64,000 bases of DNA. Origin: Chromobotia macracanthus (lineage: Eukaryota; Chordata; Actinopteri; Cypriniformes; Botiidae). Position numbers and translations under genes: made by a program. Below are positions 34,331 to 47,308 of this stretch, one piece after another. The notes under the pieces are model-generated. The model did not search any database and was not told where the DNA came from. It saw only the letters and a program-made list of their open reading frames with translations. The stretch covers positions 6,561,001-6,625,000 of the forward strand of contig JAZGTH010000072.1 in NCBI GenBank assembly GCA_036877525.1, read 5' to 3'. Within the stretch, counting starts at the first letter, position 1. Each line of letters opens with the position of its first letter.

Positions 34331-36380
34331 TTGGTGTCAGGATATGATCATACTGGGGACTTGTTGAAAGGAGCTAGGAGCACATCAACCAAGATCTCCA
34401 GGTTTCTGTCTATCACCTGTCTTAACAAGTTGCATGATCGTGACTAAGACAACTGTTAATAGATCTGAGCAAGTATGAAACAGCCAGGTTTAATAATATT
34501 AGTTTACCCGGCAACCTCTGAGTAAGATCAAAATGACCATTTTGTGATCGTGAGATCCGCGTATATATCGGCCGGCGCGAGACTCAGTGCGACCTTGGGT
34601 CCCTAATGAAAGAATAACTAAGAGTATGGGAATTTGATCAAACCTAAATTATGATCAACAGACAATTTGGAATAATTAACTTAAAAGTCATATAAAATTG
34701 GAGTCAGATTAGATGTAACTAAAGCAAATTAATCATATTAATTAATCAAAAATAATGTTAAAATAAAAGAACTTTTGTAGAAGCATCAAGGAAAGACAAC
34801 ACGTGAGATACCTTCACCCACGCCATTGGATTCCGTTGTTGGGCCAGTGGGTGGTCCTTACATTTGTGTTTTGTGTGTGATGTGTTCATTATGAATAAGG
34901 GGGACTTATCAGGTCTGTGTTTATTGTATTAAACTTGTGTAATCTATCTTATAGTCTATTGTATAGTCTGCTGTCAGGTTACTTAAATGTGGGCTGTCAT
35001 CTTTCCAAAAATCAGAGGGACAGAAAATAAGAAATTTTTGTCAATAAATACTAATGGCTACTTCTAATGGACCAAATGACCTGTCCTCCTACTGCTTACT
35101 TGTCTTGCTTTAGTTCCTAATACACCTCATTTCTTGAGGGAGTTTTCATAGATTTTAAATTACAGTTTTGATTTCTGTTTTAATCACAGCTGCCAATAAT
35201 GTAATCTGTAATATGATGTAAATTCTTCTATATTTTATCAGTAATAAATGCTTTAATAATTTCATTTTTCAAGAAGCAGCACTGAATAAAGCATTAACAG
35301 CTTTTCAATCATTTCATAATACAAAACAATGAAAACTCCAGTAAATAAGGCCAAAAATTACACTGAATGCCAAGGTAATGTTGCACTTTTTAACTTGTGT
35401 ACAGAAATGAACCAATGGTTGCAATATTCCAGTACTGGCTACACATATCTGAAGGAAACGTAGATTTGTAATGTGATGAGCCCTTTTCCCCCATAGCCCC
35501 CCACACAAATACACATACAATGTGTAATAGTTTTACACTGGTGTATTGTGTTGTCTCCCTTTTTTTTAGTGAAATGTTGTTGTAGGAAACCATGGCAACT
35601 GGCACCCTGGCATAAATACATTGTCTAACATTCATCTAGGACTTCTTGGCAGAGGAAATTTGGTAGACAGCATAAAAAATACTCATCTATTTACTGTATG
35701 TGCCCCAAACAAATGTCACTGTCAAATCAAACATTCTGAGGTATAGACAAAGCCTGACTCATTAGATTGTGCTAATCAGATCACAGCTTTCTCATCGACA
35801 TGTTTCAACAATATAAAAATAGAATATAATTATTTGCAGACATTTGAAATGTTTTGAACATTTTGACTTTCTTTTGACCTGTTTCTTTGCTATTCATGTC
35901 TATGGAACCTCAAATACATCCAAAGTAAATGAATGAGATAAGCTTTCTCTTCTTTTCAAAAGTTGTGAAGGTGTTACAGAGCTTGAGGTCATTGTTAGTC
36001 AGTTTAAGTGTACGGGTTGTTGACGGTGTGTCAGGAATATAAATATTTTGCTGATAGTCTGTCAGGGGTTGAACTGAATCCTGCTGGTTGTAACATGGAG
36101 TCCACGAGAGATCTGGAAAACCTCCAGCTTTGGAAGAGGTCTTATTATCTCTTTAAAATGAGAGTAAACACACCTCATCAGTGGACAGACAGTTCAGTTA
36201 AAAAATAACTAGACACTGAACCAAAAATGCAGCATCTATATAAATCTACTTAATTAAACATACATTGTAATGTTTAGAAACATGTTTCAAGATTATTACA
36301 TTTCATTTAGTTTTGATTTTTTCTGATAAAATCTAATTATTTATGAGTTTATGATAAAAATAATCTTCTTACCATGCATG

Positions 36381-36624
36381 CACTGTAAAAATATCTTTGC
36401 TGCCTTAAAATGTAAGTTTTAAATTTTATGATTTAAGTTTAATCAATCTGGTTGCACAAGTCATTTCAACTTACTCTTTGTAATCTTGACTGGTAAATTA
36501 TAAGAAATTGCTTAACCTATATTTTTAAGTTATCAATCAGGATTTAAAACATTAAGTTGAAATTACTTGTATAGCCAAGCTGATTAAACTTAAAAAATGA
36601 AGGCAGCAAGTGTTCTTACAGTGT
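36381..36624. mobile_element. Palindromic MITE with CACTGTAA ends
   Basis: It starts CACTGTAAAAATATCTTTGC and ends AGTGTTCTTACAGTG. The two arms are inverted copies of each other around a TTTAAGTTATCAATCAGG-like centre. No coding capacity. Confidence 0.7.
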
Positions 36625-38154
36625 GTGATTTCCTCAGGTTCAGTCCAGAAACAGATGAGTAATCAAAGCTGTCAGAATCCTGCATATTTCTGCACTGCAG
36701 TGGGTCTGTGCTTACTGTTTACAGAAGATGTTCTGCATATGTGAGAGTGATGGAGATATAATATTACTTTACAGTAATCACCTTTACATGTATAATTCAG
36801 CTGCTTCAGATTTTATTTTTTTTTTCCTGTTTCCTGATTAAAATCACTTAGACTGTTTTTGTCTTTGGAATATTTGGAGTTTTATTTGTGTCCTCTTTTT
36901 CTTAAATCCATCCACCCAACAAACAAATAACTAATGACAGACACAAATGGTTTTCTCACTTTTTACTGTAGCTTTGGATATTTTTAAGGCTAAATAATGG
37001 AGCTGTACTGTGACATACTGTAAATCTGTGCATTGAGGAAAGTGTCAGTGGCCACAACAGTCAAAGAGAGCGTCCTAACAATTAATAAACACATAAACTT
37101 TGAATTATGGAACATTTAACATGGGCCTGACTGCAGATGAGTCAAAAACAAATCAGCGCCGTGTTTTTGACACCAGAAGAGCTTTTCTATTTGCAGCTTC
37201 GTGGATCGCCACAGGGGGGAGACAAAGTCAATTATCTCCATTCCAATAGAGGAGCGAGTGTGTTTTCCACATCACATTACATCTCTCTCTTCAGAGAGCA
37301 TGAAGACGGTTGTTATGGGACAATTAAACCATCTGTACTTTACTGTAGATCTCCTGTGTGTGGAGAACACAACAACAGAGAGAAGATGAAGAAATTAACA
37401 ATCTAAAGAGCAACAGATCTGAAGAGAAGATAGTAAACCTGGGCAGAAAAGGCGATTCAGGCAAGACATGCGCAGAGCGACAAACACCTGCTTTGTGTCA
37501 GCTGAAGAAGTCCCACAGAAAAGAGACACAAACATGTTTGCGGCACACAATGACGCTCGTTTCAGTCTATGATGAATCAACAACACAGTCATGAAGAGAA
37601 GATCTGCCAAGTCATCAAAACAGCAGCCAGGCAAAACACTGATCTTTCCCAGACCAGACAGCACCAGCCTCACAGATATGAGAAACAACAACACTGAGAA
37701 AATATTTGAAAGCAGGCCATCATTTTCATCTGTAAAAAACATGGAAACATTTGGTTCGCGCTTCCCAGACAGTTCTTTATGTGGCCGAAGGGGGGCAGCC
37801 GAGCGAAACACTCAGCATAAGTGAAAACAGATGAGACGTGAGGCATTCAGCCACATACATCTAAATCAAATTTCGTTCTCAGAAATGTTGTAGAGCTAAA
37901 CAATCCTGATCACGCAGTTGTACAACACAACCACAAACAGAGAATTTACAAGAAAGTGAAAACCGGCACCCCCTCCCCAAATTTCCCTGTTCCCCTGTGC
38001 TGTTTTTTTCTCAAAGTCATGTACAGCTTATTATGTAGATGTGTGTCTGTGAGTGAGTGTCCCAGTCCTGATTTTCTTCTTTATTACAGATTACATCGCA
38101 TGGATATCTAAATACTGTTCAGATGTATTTGTGAGTCTGTTTTGATTTACTCGT

Positions 38155-38310
38155 TTACATTCATACATCTGGTACGAACCTTAATTCAAAATGACTTACG
38201 GTTCATTCAGGGTAGGCTGCAGTTAATCTCTTTAAATGTTCTCTGGGAATCGAACTCATGACTTTGGCATCATTAGCGCCATGTTAAGCAACAGAGCCCT
38301 GTTTTTCAGC
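38155..38310 (+). mobile_element. SINE-like fragment
   Basis: A diverged copy with TTACATTCATACATCTGG, AAAATGACTTACGG, CTCTGGGAATCGAACTCATG, ACTTTGGCATCATTAGCGCC. Same family as 12170-12295. Confidence 0.5.
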
Positions 38311-39203
38311 TATTGTAAATCAGAATAACACACACCTGGTGTTCCCAGAAACCTTCCTTTCATTGCACATCTGCTGATCTTTCTCTCTGAACATCATTAA
38401 CAGTTGCAAACTAGTTTCACTCTGAACACTAAATCCACATCACATGTGCTGTAGAACAGTAAGACAGTGTGCAATAAGAGCGAGTGCGCCTCCTCTGCAG
38501 AAATACCACAGACCAACAAATGCACATGAGGTGTGTTAGATTTCACCTTGACAGGGTTCACTGTGTGTGTGTCAGATGAAATATATTTCTGTCTAAGCTT
38601 TCACAGCGACTGTTCTACCTGCAATGACAGCATGCGTACACAACAGCATGCGTACACTGGTGCTTTATTAAAACATTCTCTACAGAAAACTTGAAAGCTG
38701 TTTCATATAAAATGTTTCATCTATGCAGGCTTGTTTTCTGCCTGTGTTGCTATGTAGTAAATTTCTAACAGGACTAAATTGTACATTGATGTTTGATTGT
38801 GTAAACTGCTAACAGTGTGCTAATCAAATCAACGTGTGTTGAATGTCAGAATCAAGTGTGTGATTTTCCTGTAAATGATTGCGTTCTCACTGTTTGGAGA
38901 GCCTGATGTGAGATTATTAAAGGAAAACTTGCAGCTTCATACGAATTGCTAATCCAGGTAGTCAGAAGTGCTCAGGTAAAGGTACTGATTTCACACTGTG
39001 TTTGTTTATTATAAAACGCACCTGTTGTTGTTGTGTGTTCTTACAGTACGTTTGCTGAGGCCACCGCAGCCTCACAGCACTTGCAAAATGTGACGTTTCA
39101 CAATCTGAAAACTAGAAAAGCTGCTCCTAACAAAACAAGCTTTTCTCTTTATGTGTGTGTGAATTCAGTCAGAAGACCAGTTACACTGTAGCACAATTTG
39201 AGG

Positions 39204-39233
39204 TGATTGACAGCTGGCCGGGGTTGTTGACAG
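39204..39233 (+). promoter_or_regulatory. Candidate PBX-MEIS site pair
   Basis: A perfect composite PBX-MEIS/PREP motif TGATTGACAG (39204-39213) lies 13 bp before a second TTGACAG (39227-39233), about 2.9 kb upstream of the fgf18 start codon. Function is inferred from the motif only. Confidence 0.3.
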
Positions 39234-39689
39234 ATTCGAGGAACTGTGCGGACGGCTCAGCCTGAATGTTAAACACTTTTTCCACAAAGCTCAGAGGAGC
39301 AGTTCTATCTATTAGCAATTCAAACACAACCTTTACCTCCTGCTGCTCATACCAAACAGAAATAGTTAGAGCTGGACTGAAGTTGTTTTAGGCAGTACTC
39401 ATTTCATTTCTGCTCAGCATTGCCAAAAATATCGACATATTGTACGATCAGAATCTCTGTAAGCCTAAACTGATTGATAACTATGAAAACAGCCATCACA
39501 ATGACAAAACACCACTGTGTGCATGTATGAAGACGAAGAACTTGTGTGTGTGAGTGTGTGTGTGTGGTTACAAGAGACCTGTGGCTGGCAAACTAAAACA
39601 AATTCATCCCCACTGTGCAGAAAGGAGATAGAGAACGTCCATTTACGTACTTTTAGTTCAGTGGCTGCGGTTGTGTGCTTTTGCCAACA

Positions 39690-39722
39690 TACAGAGAGAG
39701 GGAGAGAGAGAGAGAGAGAGAC
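39690..39722. repeat. (GA)n microsatellite
   Basis: GA dinucleotide repeat with one early interruption. Confidence 0.9.
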
Positions 39723-40054
39723 CTGTGGTTTTAACCCAGTCAATTTAAAACAGAGGGAGGAGGGGGGGGTGTTAGTGATGACAACTCATGATGTTATACA
39801 TTGCAAATGCGGGTAGGGAAGTGACCATTGCAGGTTAATTAGCCATAGAATGAGGAAAGAATTTAGGGATTGCAATGCAGTGTATGTCAGGGGATGGGAA
39901 AGAGGGCATACAGAGCTTGTAAAAGTTAAGAAAACAAGCCTGGTATTTTTGGGATGTTTTATGAGGCTGTGATGACATTCACTGGGCCTGAATTTTAAAA
40001 GTAAAAGTATTTAATCACCAATAAGACAATGACTAATTTAAGCCTGTTTATCCT

Positions 40055-40165
40055 GTAGCTACCAGTGCCAAAGTCGTGGGTTTGATTCCCTGGGAATGCA
40101 TGTACAAAAATGTATTGCCTGAATGCACTGTAAGCTGCTTTGGATAAAAGCGTCTGCCAAACCTG
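40055..40165 (-). mobile_element. SINE-like fragment
   Basis: On the plus strand it reads CCAAAGTCGTGGGTTTGATTC, CCTGGGAATGCATGTA and TTTGGATAAAAGCGTCTGCC, the reverse complement of the usual fish element. It is one of the better-preserved copies in the window. Confidence 0.6.
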
Positions 40166-41379
40166 TAAACGCGAGCCAAACAGTGTGTATTCTGTTACCT
40201 ACAGTGACCTTCTTTGTCATTCCACAATCCTCCTCTTCCCTTCATTATTTAGCTTCCCACTTCCTTTTTTCCATCGTTCTGTTCCTTTTCTCAGACTGTC
40301 TTTTCACACTTCACTCCCTTTTACACCTTCGTCCCCCTCCGTCAGCTTCACCCCACCTCTGTTTCTCTTCCTCCCTGCCATGCTAATCTATTCCAGAAGA
40401 AGGGCTTCCATGGAGAACGCATAACAAGTGCTCATACTTCAGCATGGGCCAAAAGAGAAATAACACAGGGAAGGAAAAATGGGAGTGGGGTACAGACAGG
40501 CAAAAAAAGGAGAGAAAGTGTTTATTCAAACTCTAAGCTGCCTTCTTTGTTGTGGTAAGGACTTGTCTTATATTAGAAGCCTGAACTCCCTTCGATGTCT
40601 GGAAATATGGAAGACAAGCCAAAAGGAAGAGCAAGAACGAGACATTTAGGAGACAAACACAAGAAGGAGATTTTGTCTGAATCTGGCAGAATGGGAGGTG
40701 TCAGGCTGGGGGATTTGGAATGGTGAGATTTGAGGGGAGAGTAACTCCATTGAGAGAATGGATCAGCTCTGCTCAGTTCTGGACTCTGCACACATTCAGT
40801 GCTCTGACCAAAGTCTTTGATTTCAAATATTGATATTCATAAAAGCCCTTTTGCTACCAGAGAAATCACGGCAAGAGAAAAACCAAACGTTTTGAAATTC
40901 AGAGAACTTGTCTGATATCTATCATATCTGATATCTCTCACACAAAGATTGTTTTTGTTGATCTTCAACATCTAGAAAATTCTTTCTGGGTGGAGGGTCT
41001 GGCTGGACCAGACACTGAAAGACAAAGAACAGAGAAAATGCTGGTACAAACGGTTATCCAATGACAGTGTGTAGAGAAAATGTCCTGAAGTTCACCAGCT
41101 TCTTTATTTTGGTGTAATATAGCTTTCCTCACACCCGGGCGTAAACACTAAATATCACGTCATTATGACCCTCATAACTGAACCATGCTCTCTCTCCTGC
41201 AGAACTCAAACATCGACCATTAAAACGACCAGAACACAAACGTTTGGTGAGGACTTCTCGGGTGAGTTATGGGGTTCTGCATTTGGGAAATGCGACATGG
41301 CCCATTTAGGATGTTCAGAACTGGCAGGCGGCCCATGACCTGTCTGGCTACCCGCTAGTTTTCATCTCTCTCTGTCCCT

Positions 41380-42123
41380 CCTTCACTCGCTCACCGGGTG
41401 AGCGGGCGTCTGCGGTTCTGTCCTGCTCAGAGGAGAGAGACGGGCGCTGTTTCTGAAAGCACTGAGAAATGTTCACTTTGGAGTGACTCGTTGCTTAAAT
41501 GCTTTTCTCACACCCTCTCTTCTATGGTGAGGCGTTCAGATAAATATATGCCTGATATTACGCACTGCCCTTCCCGGCTTCTTTTTACAAGACGCGCATA
41601 TAAGTGGGACGTCGGAAAGCAAACTCTAGAGAGAAAGTTTGTAAGAATGCTGCTGAAAGTTTGAGTTGAGCTGGTGATGATAGCTGAGCTCGAACCCCTG
41701 CGCGCAGCCCGCCCATCTCCGTTCCGCTTCAGCAGCGCTTCCTCCTCTTTCAGCGAGCGCACTGTCCTGTGGCGAGAGGGACCTTTCCACCCGCAGCTCA
41801 ACAAAAGAAGCGTGAAAAGGAGAAAATCGATCAAACACTTGAAGAGCGGGAGGTCCTCTGAACCGCAGTTTTCCGTCAGTTTGCATTGCGCTTTTCATGA
41901 TAACCAGAGACGCTGGAAATCGGTTTAATAGCCCTCTATTGTCAGCACGACATGTGGAGTGAGGGGTCACACTGACCTGCGTTCACCTGAACCCTGGATT
42001 CGTGCATCTGAACGGCTTTAGTGGCGAGAAGACTTCCTCTGAACCACCCTCCATTACGCGCTCAGATGCTCACCCGGGTCTGTGTCCGCTCACTGTCTCA
42101 GAGATCTCACTGTCGCTGGAGCG
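41380..42123 (+). promoter_or_regulatory. fgf18 promoter / 5' untranslated region
   Basis: CpG-rich stretch just upstream of the fgf18 start codon (many CG dinucleotides in 41400-42130). It contains purine/pyrimidine-rich and GC-rich segments. The exact transcription start cannot be fixed. Long chance frames on both strands here reflect the GC content. Confidence 0.45.
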
Positions 42124-44062
42124 ATGCGGCCCGTCCTCTGCTCGGCAGTCGTGCTGTAAGTGAAACGTGCTGCTGTTTCTATGTTATTCAAGGTCTATAC
42201 AGGTGAAGTGATGATGATGATGATGATGGTAGAGAATCACTCACCTGTTCCCCTTTGAGCATTTGTTGTGTTTCTCCCTGTGCGTCAGAAGATTGTTCTC
42301 ACAATAACGCAAAACCTCTTAAACATTAATAGTGACATTTCATATGCCTGTATTGTTGCTGTTTGCTGTACAGATTTCCCGTTTTGTACATTTTTGTAGA
42401 ACTGGAAGTGCGATCAAATAACTCATATAAAAACGTCCTGCAAATCAAATCTGCCTTTTTTCTATTTCTCTCTGGTTAGATGCTTCCAGACTGTGTTAGT
42501 GTTGCACAGCCCATTACAGGTGCCCGCACTCTGCACACGTCACCAATAACACAAAGCCCGATCAGGCACAGCTCAAATGTTGGCCTGTGTCTGACAGTCT
42601 CTGTGTTCATGCAGGTGTTGGCGCTGGAAAACGTGAACTTCGGCCTGCATGTGGACAATCAGACGGGTCTGAGGGACGGGCTGAGCCGCAAACAGCACCG
42701 AGTTCACCAGCTGTACAGCCGCAGCAGCGGAAAACACGTACTGCTGAGCGGGAGGAACATCTCCGCGGTGGGAGAGGACGGAGACAGATATGGTAAGAAG
42801 TGTGAATGCGTGTCTGCAGACTGACACCAGTTTAACTCTGAACTTAAACTAGTGACTGTTCAGTCGAAACATCAAGCAACTGTAAAAATAAAGGAGAGCA
42901 GCAGGGATCAGGCAGTGAGCTCCACAGTCTCCTGTTTTATCATCTAATGCCATTATAAAGAAGATCTTGGAAATGGTCACAGTGCGATGTTAGCGTCTCT
43001 GACCAAAAAACACTGACTCAACTCAACACTTCAGTTGCAGAGATGTATCAGCATATTTTAAATAATCACTCAGTCACATCAGAACTTCACTTTGAGGATA
43101 ACAGATGAATAATGAATAAAATCAGTCATAATGCAGGTAACTTCATCACTTATGGCCTGTTTGTGTTGCTGCCTGTCTGGTGTTTCTTCACAAGCTCAGC
43201 TCGTGGTGGAGGCCGACACCTTTGGGAGTCAAGTGAGGATACGGGGGAAAGAGACGAACTATTATCTGTGCATGACCCGCAAGGGGAAACTTATTGGGAG
43301 GGTGAGTTACTGAAGTATGATTTCTCTACTTCATACTGAACATCATACAATATCTAATCATATGAACTCTAAAGGGCGCTCACCAACACTGACTGGAGGT
43401 CATTCACTTTCAATGAGCCACATGACCAAATGCTAATGTGACTATGCAAATGAGCTGTAATGTAATGCAGCAACTCCCAGCAAAAGTGCAGAGGGTGGAG
43501 CTCATTTGATCCTGATGCAGTATACTGAATGCCATCAGTAAAAGTTCCAATTATTGTTTGTTTACTCTGCATCTGTGTTGGGCTGTTTTTGAGACCTCTC
43601 AACAGCTGGTGAATATAGAGCTTTTTCCAGTAATACCACTGAGATCAAAACTTAAGATGGTTTTTGCTAAATAATCAGGCTAATGATATTGAAACTATTC
43701 CAGCGATGCCAATAATCTCAATATACCTGAACCTAATAACATTAATTTAACATACTTCAATTGTTTTTCCATTTCAGAAATCCAGTGGTGTAAATGGAGG
43801 CTGTGTTTTCATTGAAATCATGCTTGAGAATAACTACACTGCCTGGATGTCTGCACGTTATGTGGGCTGGTATGTGGGCTTCACCAAAAGGGGTCGACCT
43901 CGCCGGGGACCAAACACGTTACCCAATCAGAGAGACGTGCATTTCATGAAACGTTTCCCTCCCGGAGAACAGCCAGATCTTCAGCCCTGTAGCTTCACCA
44001 CTGTTAGCAAGAGAAGAAAGAGAGTCCAGCAGATGTCCACCTCTCCTCAACCACTCCCATAA
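42124..44062 (+). CDS. fgf18: Fibroblast growth factor 18 (five coding exons)
   Basis: Exons 42124-42155, 42480-42519, 42615-42792, 43195-43301 and 43778-44062 join to 642 nt, 213 residues plus stop (human FGF18 has 207). Exon 1 gives 11 codons in phase 2, exactly as in human FGF18. The 40-nt second exon completes a hydrophobic signal peptide ending HSPLQ. The mature part reads ENVNFGLHVDNQTGLRDGLS, then RKQHRVHQLYSRSSGKHV, VVEADTFGSQVRIRGKE, LENNYTAWMSARYVGWYVGF and DVHFMKRFP. ETDTFGSQVRIKGKE and GWYVGFTKKGRPRKGP in human place it with FGF18 rather than FGF8, FGF17 or FGF24. It is a secreted heparin-binding ligand of FGF receptors, with roles in skeletal and brain development in vertebrates. 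The tiny exon 2 (donor CAG/GTGCCC) is the least certain part. Which of two possible teleost paralogues this is cannot be told here. Confidence 0.9.
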
Positions 44063-45980
44063 TGCAACAGACAGGAGGACAGCTCTAGCTGTGCACACAG
44101 ATCACTGCTTACTAGGGATATACAGACACTCTTTTTTTGAAACATGCTTAAGACAGACTTCAGACTGACCTCCTGTTAAAAGATAGTAAAAGAACAAGGT
44201 CATTTAAACACTGTGTAATCATGCAAGCGTAACCAAAGACTTCCAAACCAAACAAGGCGACCAAGCACTTCAGCCTTATGTCTCACAAACGTCCTGTGTC
44301 ACAGCTTCATGTGGAATGAAATGGCAACTGTCTTAAGTACGTTAAGTTAAACATCTCACGGTCGTTATTCATCTGTGGCAAAGCCTGGAAGACAGGAGTT
44401 CATACACTGGACACATCAGCTGGGGACATAGATGTTCATGTTGGGCATTTAAAAGGACCTGCTCCATGTTCTGATCTATATGCTTTGGGCCTTTAAGAAC
44501 CATGAGATTGAACCAAAAACCAAAGTCTATCAGAATGTATTTGTCAAGAGACTTTTTGAAACGTTTGGTGAAGGTTTTGTTTGTGGTTTGCCTCAGCTAG
44601 CCACGTACTTCCCTTTAGTTTCTTAAGGAGCATGACATTCGAGGATCGATCACATTCATTTGAACTCATGGCTGCAGACATCAATGAAATACATATAAAA
44701 CAGAAGTAGCAATATATACAATTGAACAGTACAAAATCCCCCAAAAATGTTACACATGCGTTAATGAAATATCTATTTTGATAATGCTTTTTCAGCTGCT
44801 CATAATTGTAATGTATTCAACAGACTTTAAAGGGACTTGTATGTATGTGCATTCCCTGAGAATTAAACCCCTGAGCTTGTGTTTCCAGCAACATGCTCTT
44901 TCAGCTGAGCTACAGGAACATTTAGAAAGTAAACCCTGGGGAAGTTACTACCCAGCAGTATCCACAGCAACTCTAGAAACTGACACATGTATCAGAGGTT
45001 TTACGTGTGACTCAGGAGCTTCCAGCCCTGTTATAATGTTACACAGAACCTGCTGGTGTGCAAATTACTCTGCCCCCAAACACCTGACATATTGTGATTT
45101 TTAATATTGTGATACGGTTCATGTTATTAAAATATTTATTTATGTGTTGATTGAGTTTTCATTTTATCTTAAGGTCCTGATTGCTGTGAGACTTTTTTTT
45201 TTTTTATAGTCATCTTTTGCTTTCAGAGAGTATAAACTATGACAAAAATCTTCCATATCCGTCTCATATATAAATAGATACACTCTGACATGGAATTGTT
45301 ACATTTAAGAACCAACTATTCATCAATAACAAATTAATATTTCACCTTCTACAGCATCACTAGATTACTAGCATTTCCTCATTTATCAATTACGTCTGTG
45401 TTTCGCAGTAACACACACTCACGTTCAAGCACAGGCAGATGAGACATCTTCTCTGAGATCTGTATTGTGCAGCAACTGCCCGTATCTCTCTCTCTCTGTG
45501 TCTGCGAATGACTGTGATCCTCCCTCATAATATCTTCCTCTCTCTCACTCATCACTCTGACAGTGCCTGGTAAGTCTGCAATCATTCACACTGATCACAG
45601 AGAATGAAGGGAATCTCGCCAGCGATGAACTATTAGAGTTCTTCAAATTTTATTACTGACGACTAAAACATTGCTGAACCTTTAAACTGTTTCTGAGCTG
45701 CTCCAGCTATGAAATGATCTTATAAATTGAATTTGTATTGTGCCTGTTGCTATAGAGCCCATCATAAAAGCTGAAATAAAAAAAAATTAAAGTTCTGCCA
45801 ATTTCCACATTTTCTAAGCAGGAGGTGAAGTAAAATATTTGAACAGCAGCCCTGCGCTCTTGCACTGGTGCTCGCCGCAGGATTTTGGCAGCTGTCATGG
45901 CAGGTTAATGAAATCTGGGCCTGCTGGAAAACCTTTATCTCAAACAGACGAATCTCTCTCACACACACGCTAAAACACAA
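44063..45980. other. fgf18 3' untranslated region and convergent intergenic interval
   Basis: Follows the fgf18 stop codon. The 3' end is not clear; ATTAAA near 45126 is a possible polyadenylation signal. A SINE-like piece lies at about 44835-44925. No other gene recognised before the fbxw11 3' exon. Confidence 0.4.
44835..44925 (+). mobile_element. SINE-like fragment
   Basis: GTGCATTCCCTGAGAATTAA, ACCCCTGAGCTTG and GCTGAGCTACAGGA: the tail half of the dispersed element. Confidence 0.45.
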
Positions 45981-45984
45981 TATA

Positions 45985-46818
45985 CTTGTTCTCCCGCACA
46001 GTCAAGTACTTTATTCTTATTAATAATGCTTTCTTTAAAAAAATCTTTTCAATATACAACACCATTTTAGACAAGACAATTCTGTTTACAACTAAATTCA
46101 GATCAGTTATGGGTCATTTAGAACCTAGACAAGCAAACAGAGACGGAGACAAGACAGAGAGGAGAAAGACGACGCTGAAACAGAAATGGAGACAGATCAG
46201 GAGAAGAGTCAAAAAACTACAATTATTCATGATTTCACAAGAAAGCAAAAGATAAAGTCAATTTCCCAAATAAAAAAAAGGATAAGCATATAAAAACATC
46301 AGACAGAAACCAAAGGTTGACCAGCACACGATACGTCCCACTGGTTGCTCATTCATGCAGAACAGTCTTCTGGAAGGAAAATCAGTCAGGCTTTCTCAGA
46401 CCTTTCCTCCCAACTTTAGTTTTTCTGTTTTCCATCAATAAAAATAAAAACAAAAACGACAGATACAGAGTTCATGGGCCCAGGGGCAGGGCTGGGGCAG
46501 GCATCACTGTGTGTGGGGGCAGGGCTCCGCCCACCTTCGCAAGCCCTGCTTAATAACTCTCTCCATCTTTTCCCCATCTTTTCTCTGCTTCCTCCTCTGC
46601 GGAGAGAGAGAGAAAGACAACCGATTCCATTTGTGTGTTGGGTGGGGGCGCCCTCAGAACGACAGAAGAAGGGAAAAATCAAATGGACAGATGGAGAGAG
46701 GGTAAGGGGGGTGGTGGCGTTCCTCGACCTTTGATCTTGACACACTTCCACAGAGACTGGGTCAGCCGAACAGTCCCCACACACACTCACACACACTCCG
46801 CACGCCACCGGGGCTTCC
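45985..46818 (-). other. fbxw11: Probable fbxw11 3' untranslated exon
   Basis: Three bases after the fbxw11 stop codon there is a donor-like AG/GTATAT (47306). On the same strand an acceptor CTCTCTGCAG precedes 46818. AATAAA on the minus strand at 46010-46015 would end this exon near 45990. Together these suggest that the 3' UTR is in a separate last exon. The open frame at 46416-46808 has no known relative. Inference from splice-like signals only. Confidence 0.4.
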
Positions 46819-47308
46819 CTGCAGAGAGGTCACACACAATTCAGACTGTGTGCTCATCTGTGACACTTTAAACACTCAACAAATGCATCCAGTAAGACTG
46901 CATGATGTTAGTGCACTTTGGCTTTAATGTTTTCATGTACACAAACTCACGCAAACACAACCTCAAGATGATTCAATATTTCATAGTGCTAGAGTAGATC
47001 TCAAACTTTATTACATCAGTTTTCTGGAGACTGACAAAACTACAATGATGTATATCCATTAAAAAAATATATCAAACATCAAAATATATCTTGACTTATT
47101 TTTTAGCTTATCTTAATTCCTGTTTGCTTATTTTTAAATAATTTTTGTGTTTGGTTAAGACACACTGCTTTAGAAAAAAAAAAGCCTTTTACTTGTTCAA
47201 ATTTCAGGCATAGAAGGCACAATTTTTATAATTCCCTGATATTTCCAGTTATTTCATGACCACAGGAACCTGGACATACACGTGTAACGTGTTAGTGCGA
47301 TATACCTG

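Larger units (their letters stand above)
33000..41380. other. Gene-poor interval between the pcdh-alpha locus and fgf18
   Basis: About 8.4 kb without a recognisable gene. It holds an LTR-like fragment, a MITE, SINE-like pieces and a GA microsatellite, listed separately. The open frames at 37395-37811 (minus) and 37137-37824 (plus) are the longest but match no family I know and show no exon structure. As the 5' flank of a developmental growth factor gene it may carry distal enhancers. Confidence 0.5.

Noticed and set aside
37137..37824. Possible gene from open frames on both strands near 37.4 kb
   Set aside because: No recognisable domain, no splice structure, and composition like the surrounding non-coding DNA.
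41508..41970. Minus-strand frames of 108-114 residues upstream of fgf18
   Set aside because: GC-rich 5' flank of fgf18; no conserved features.
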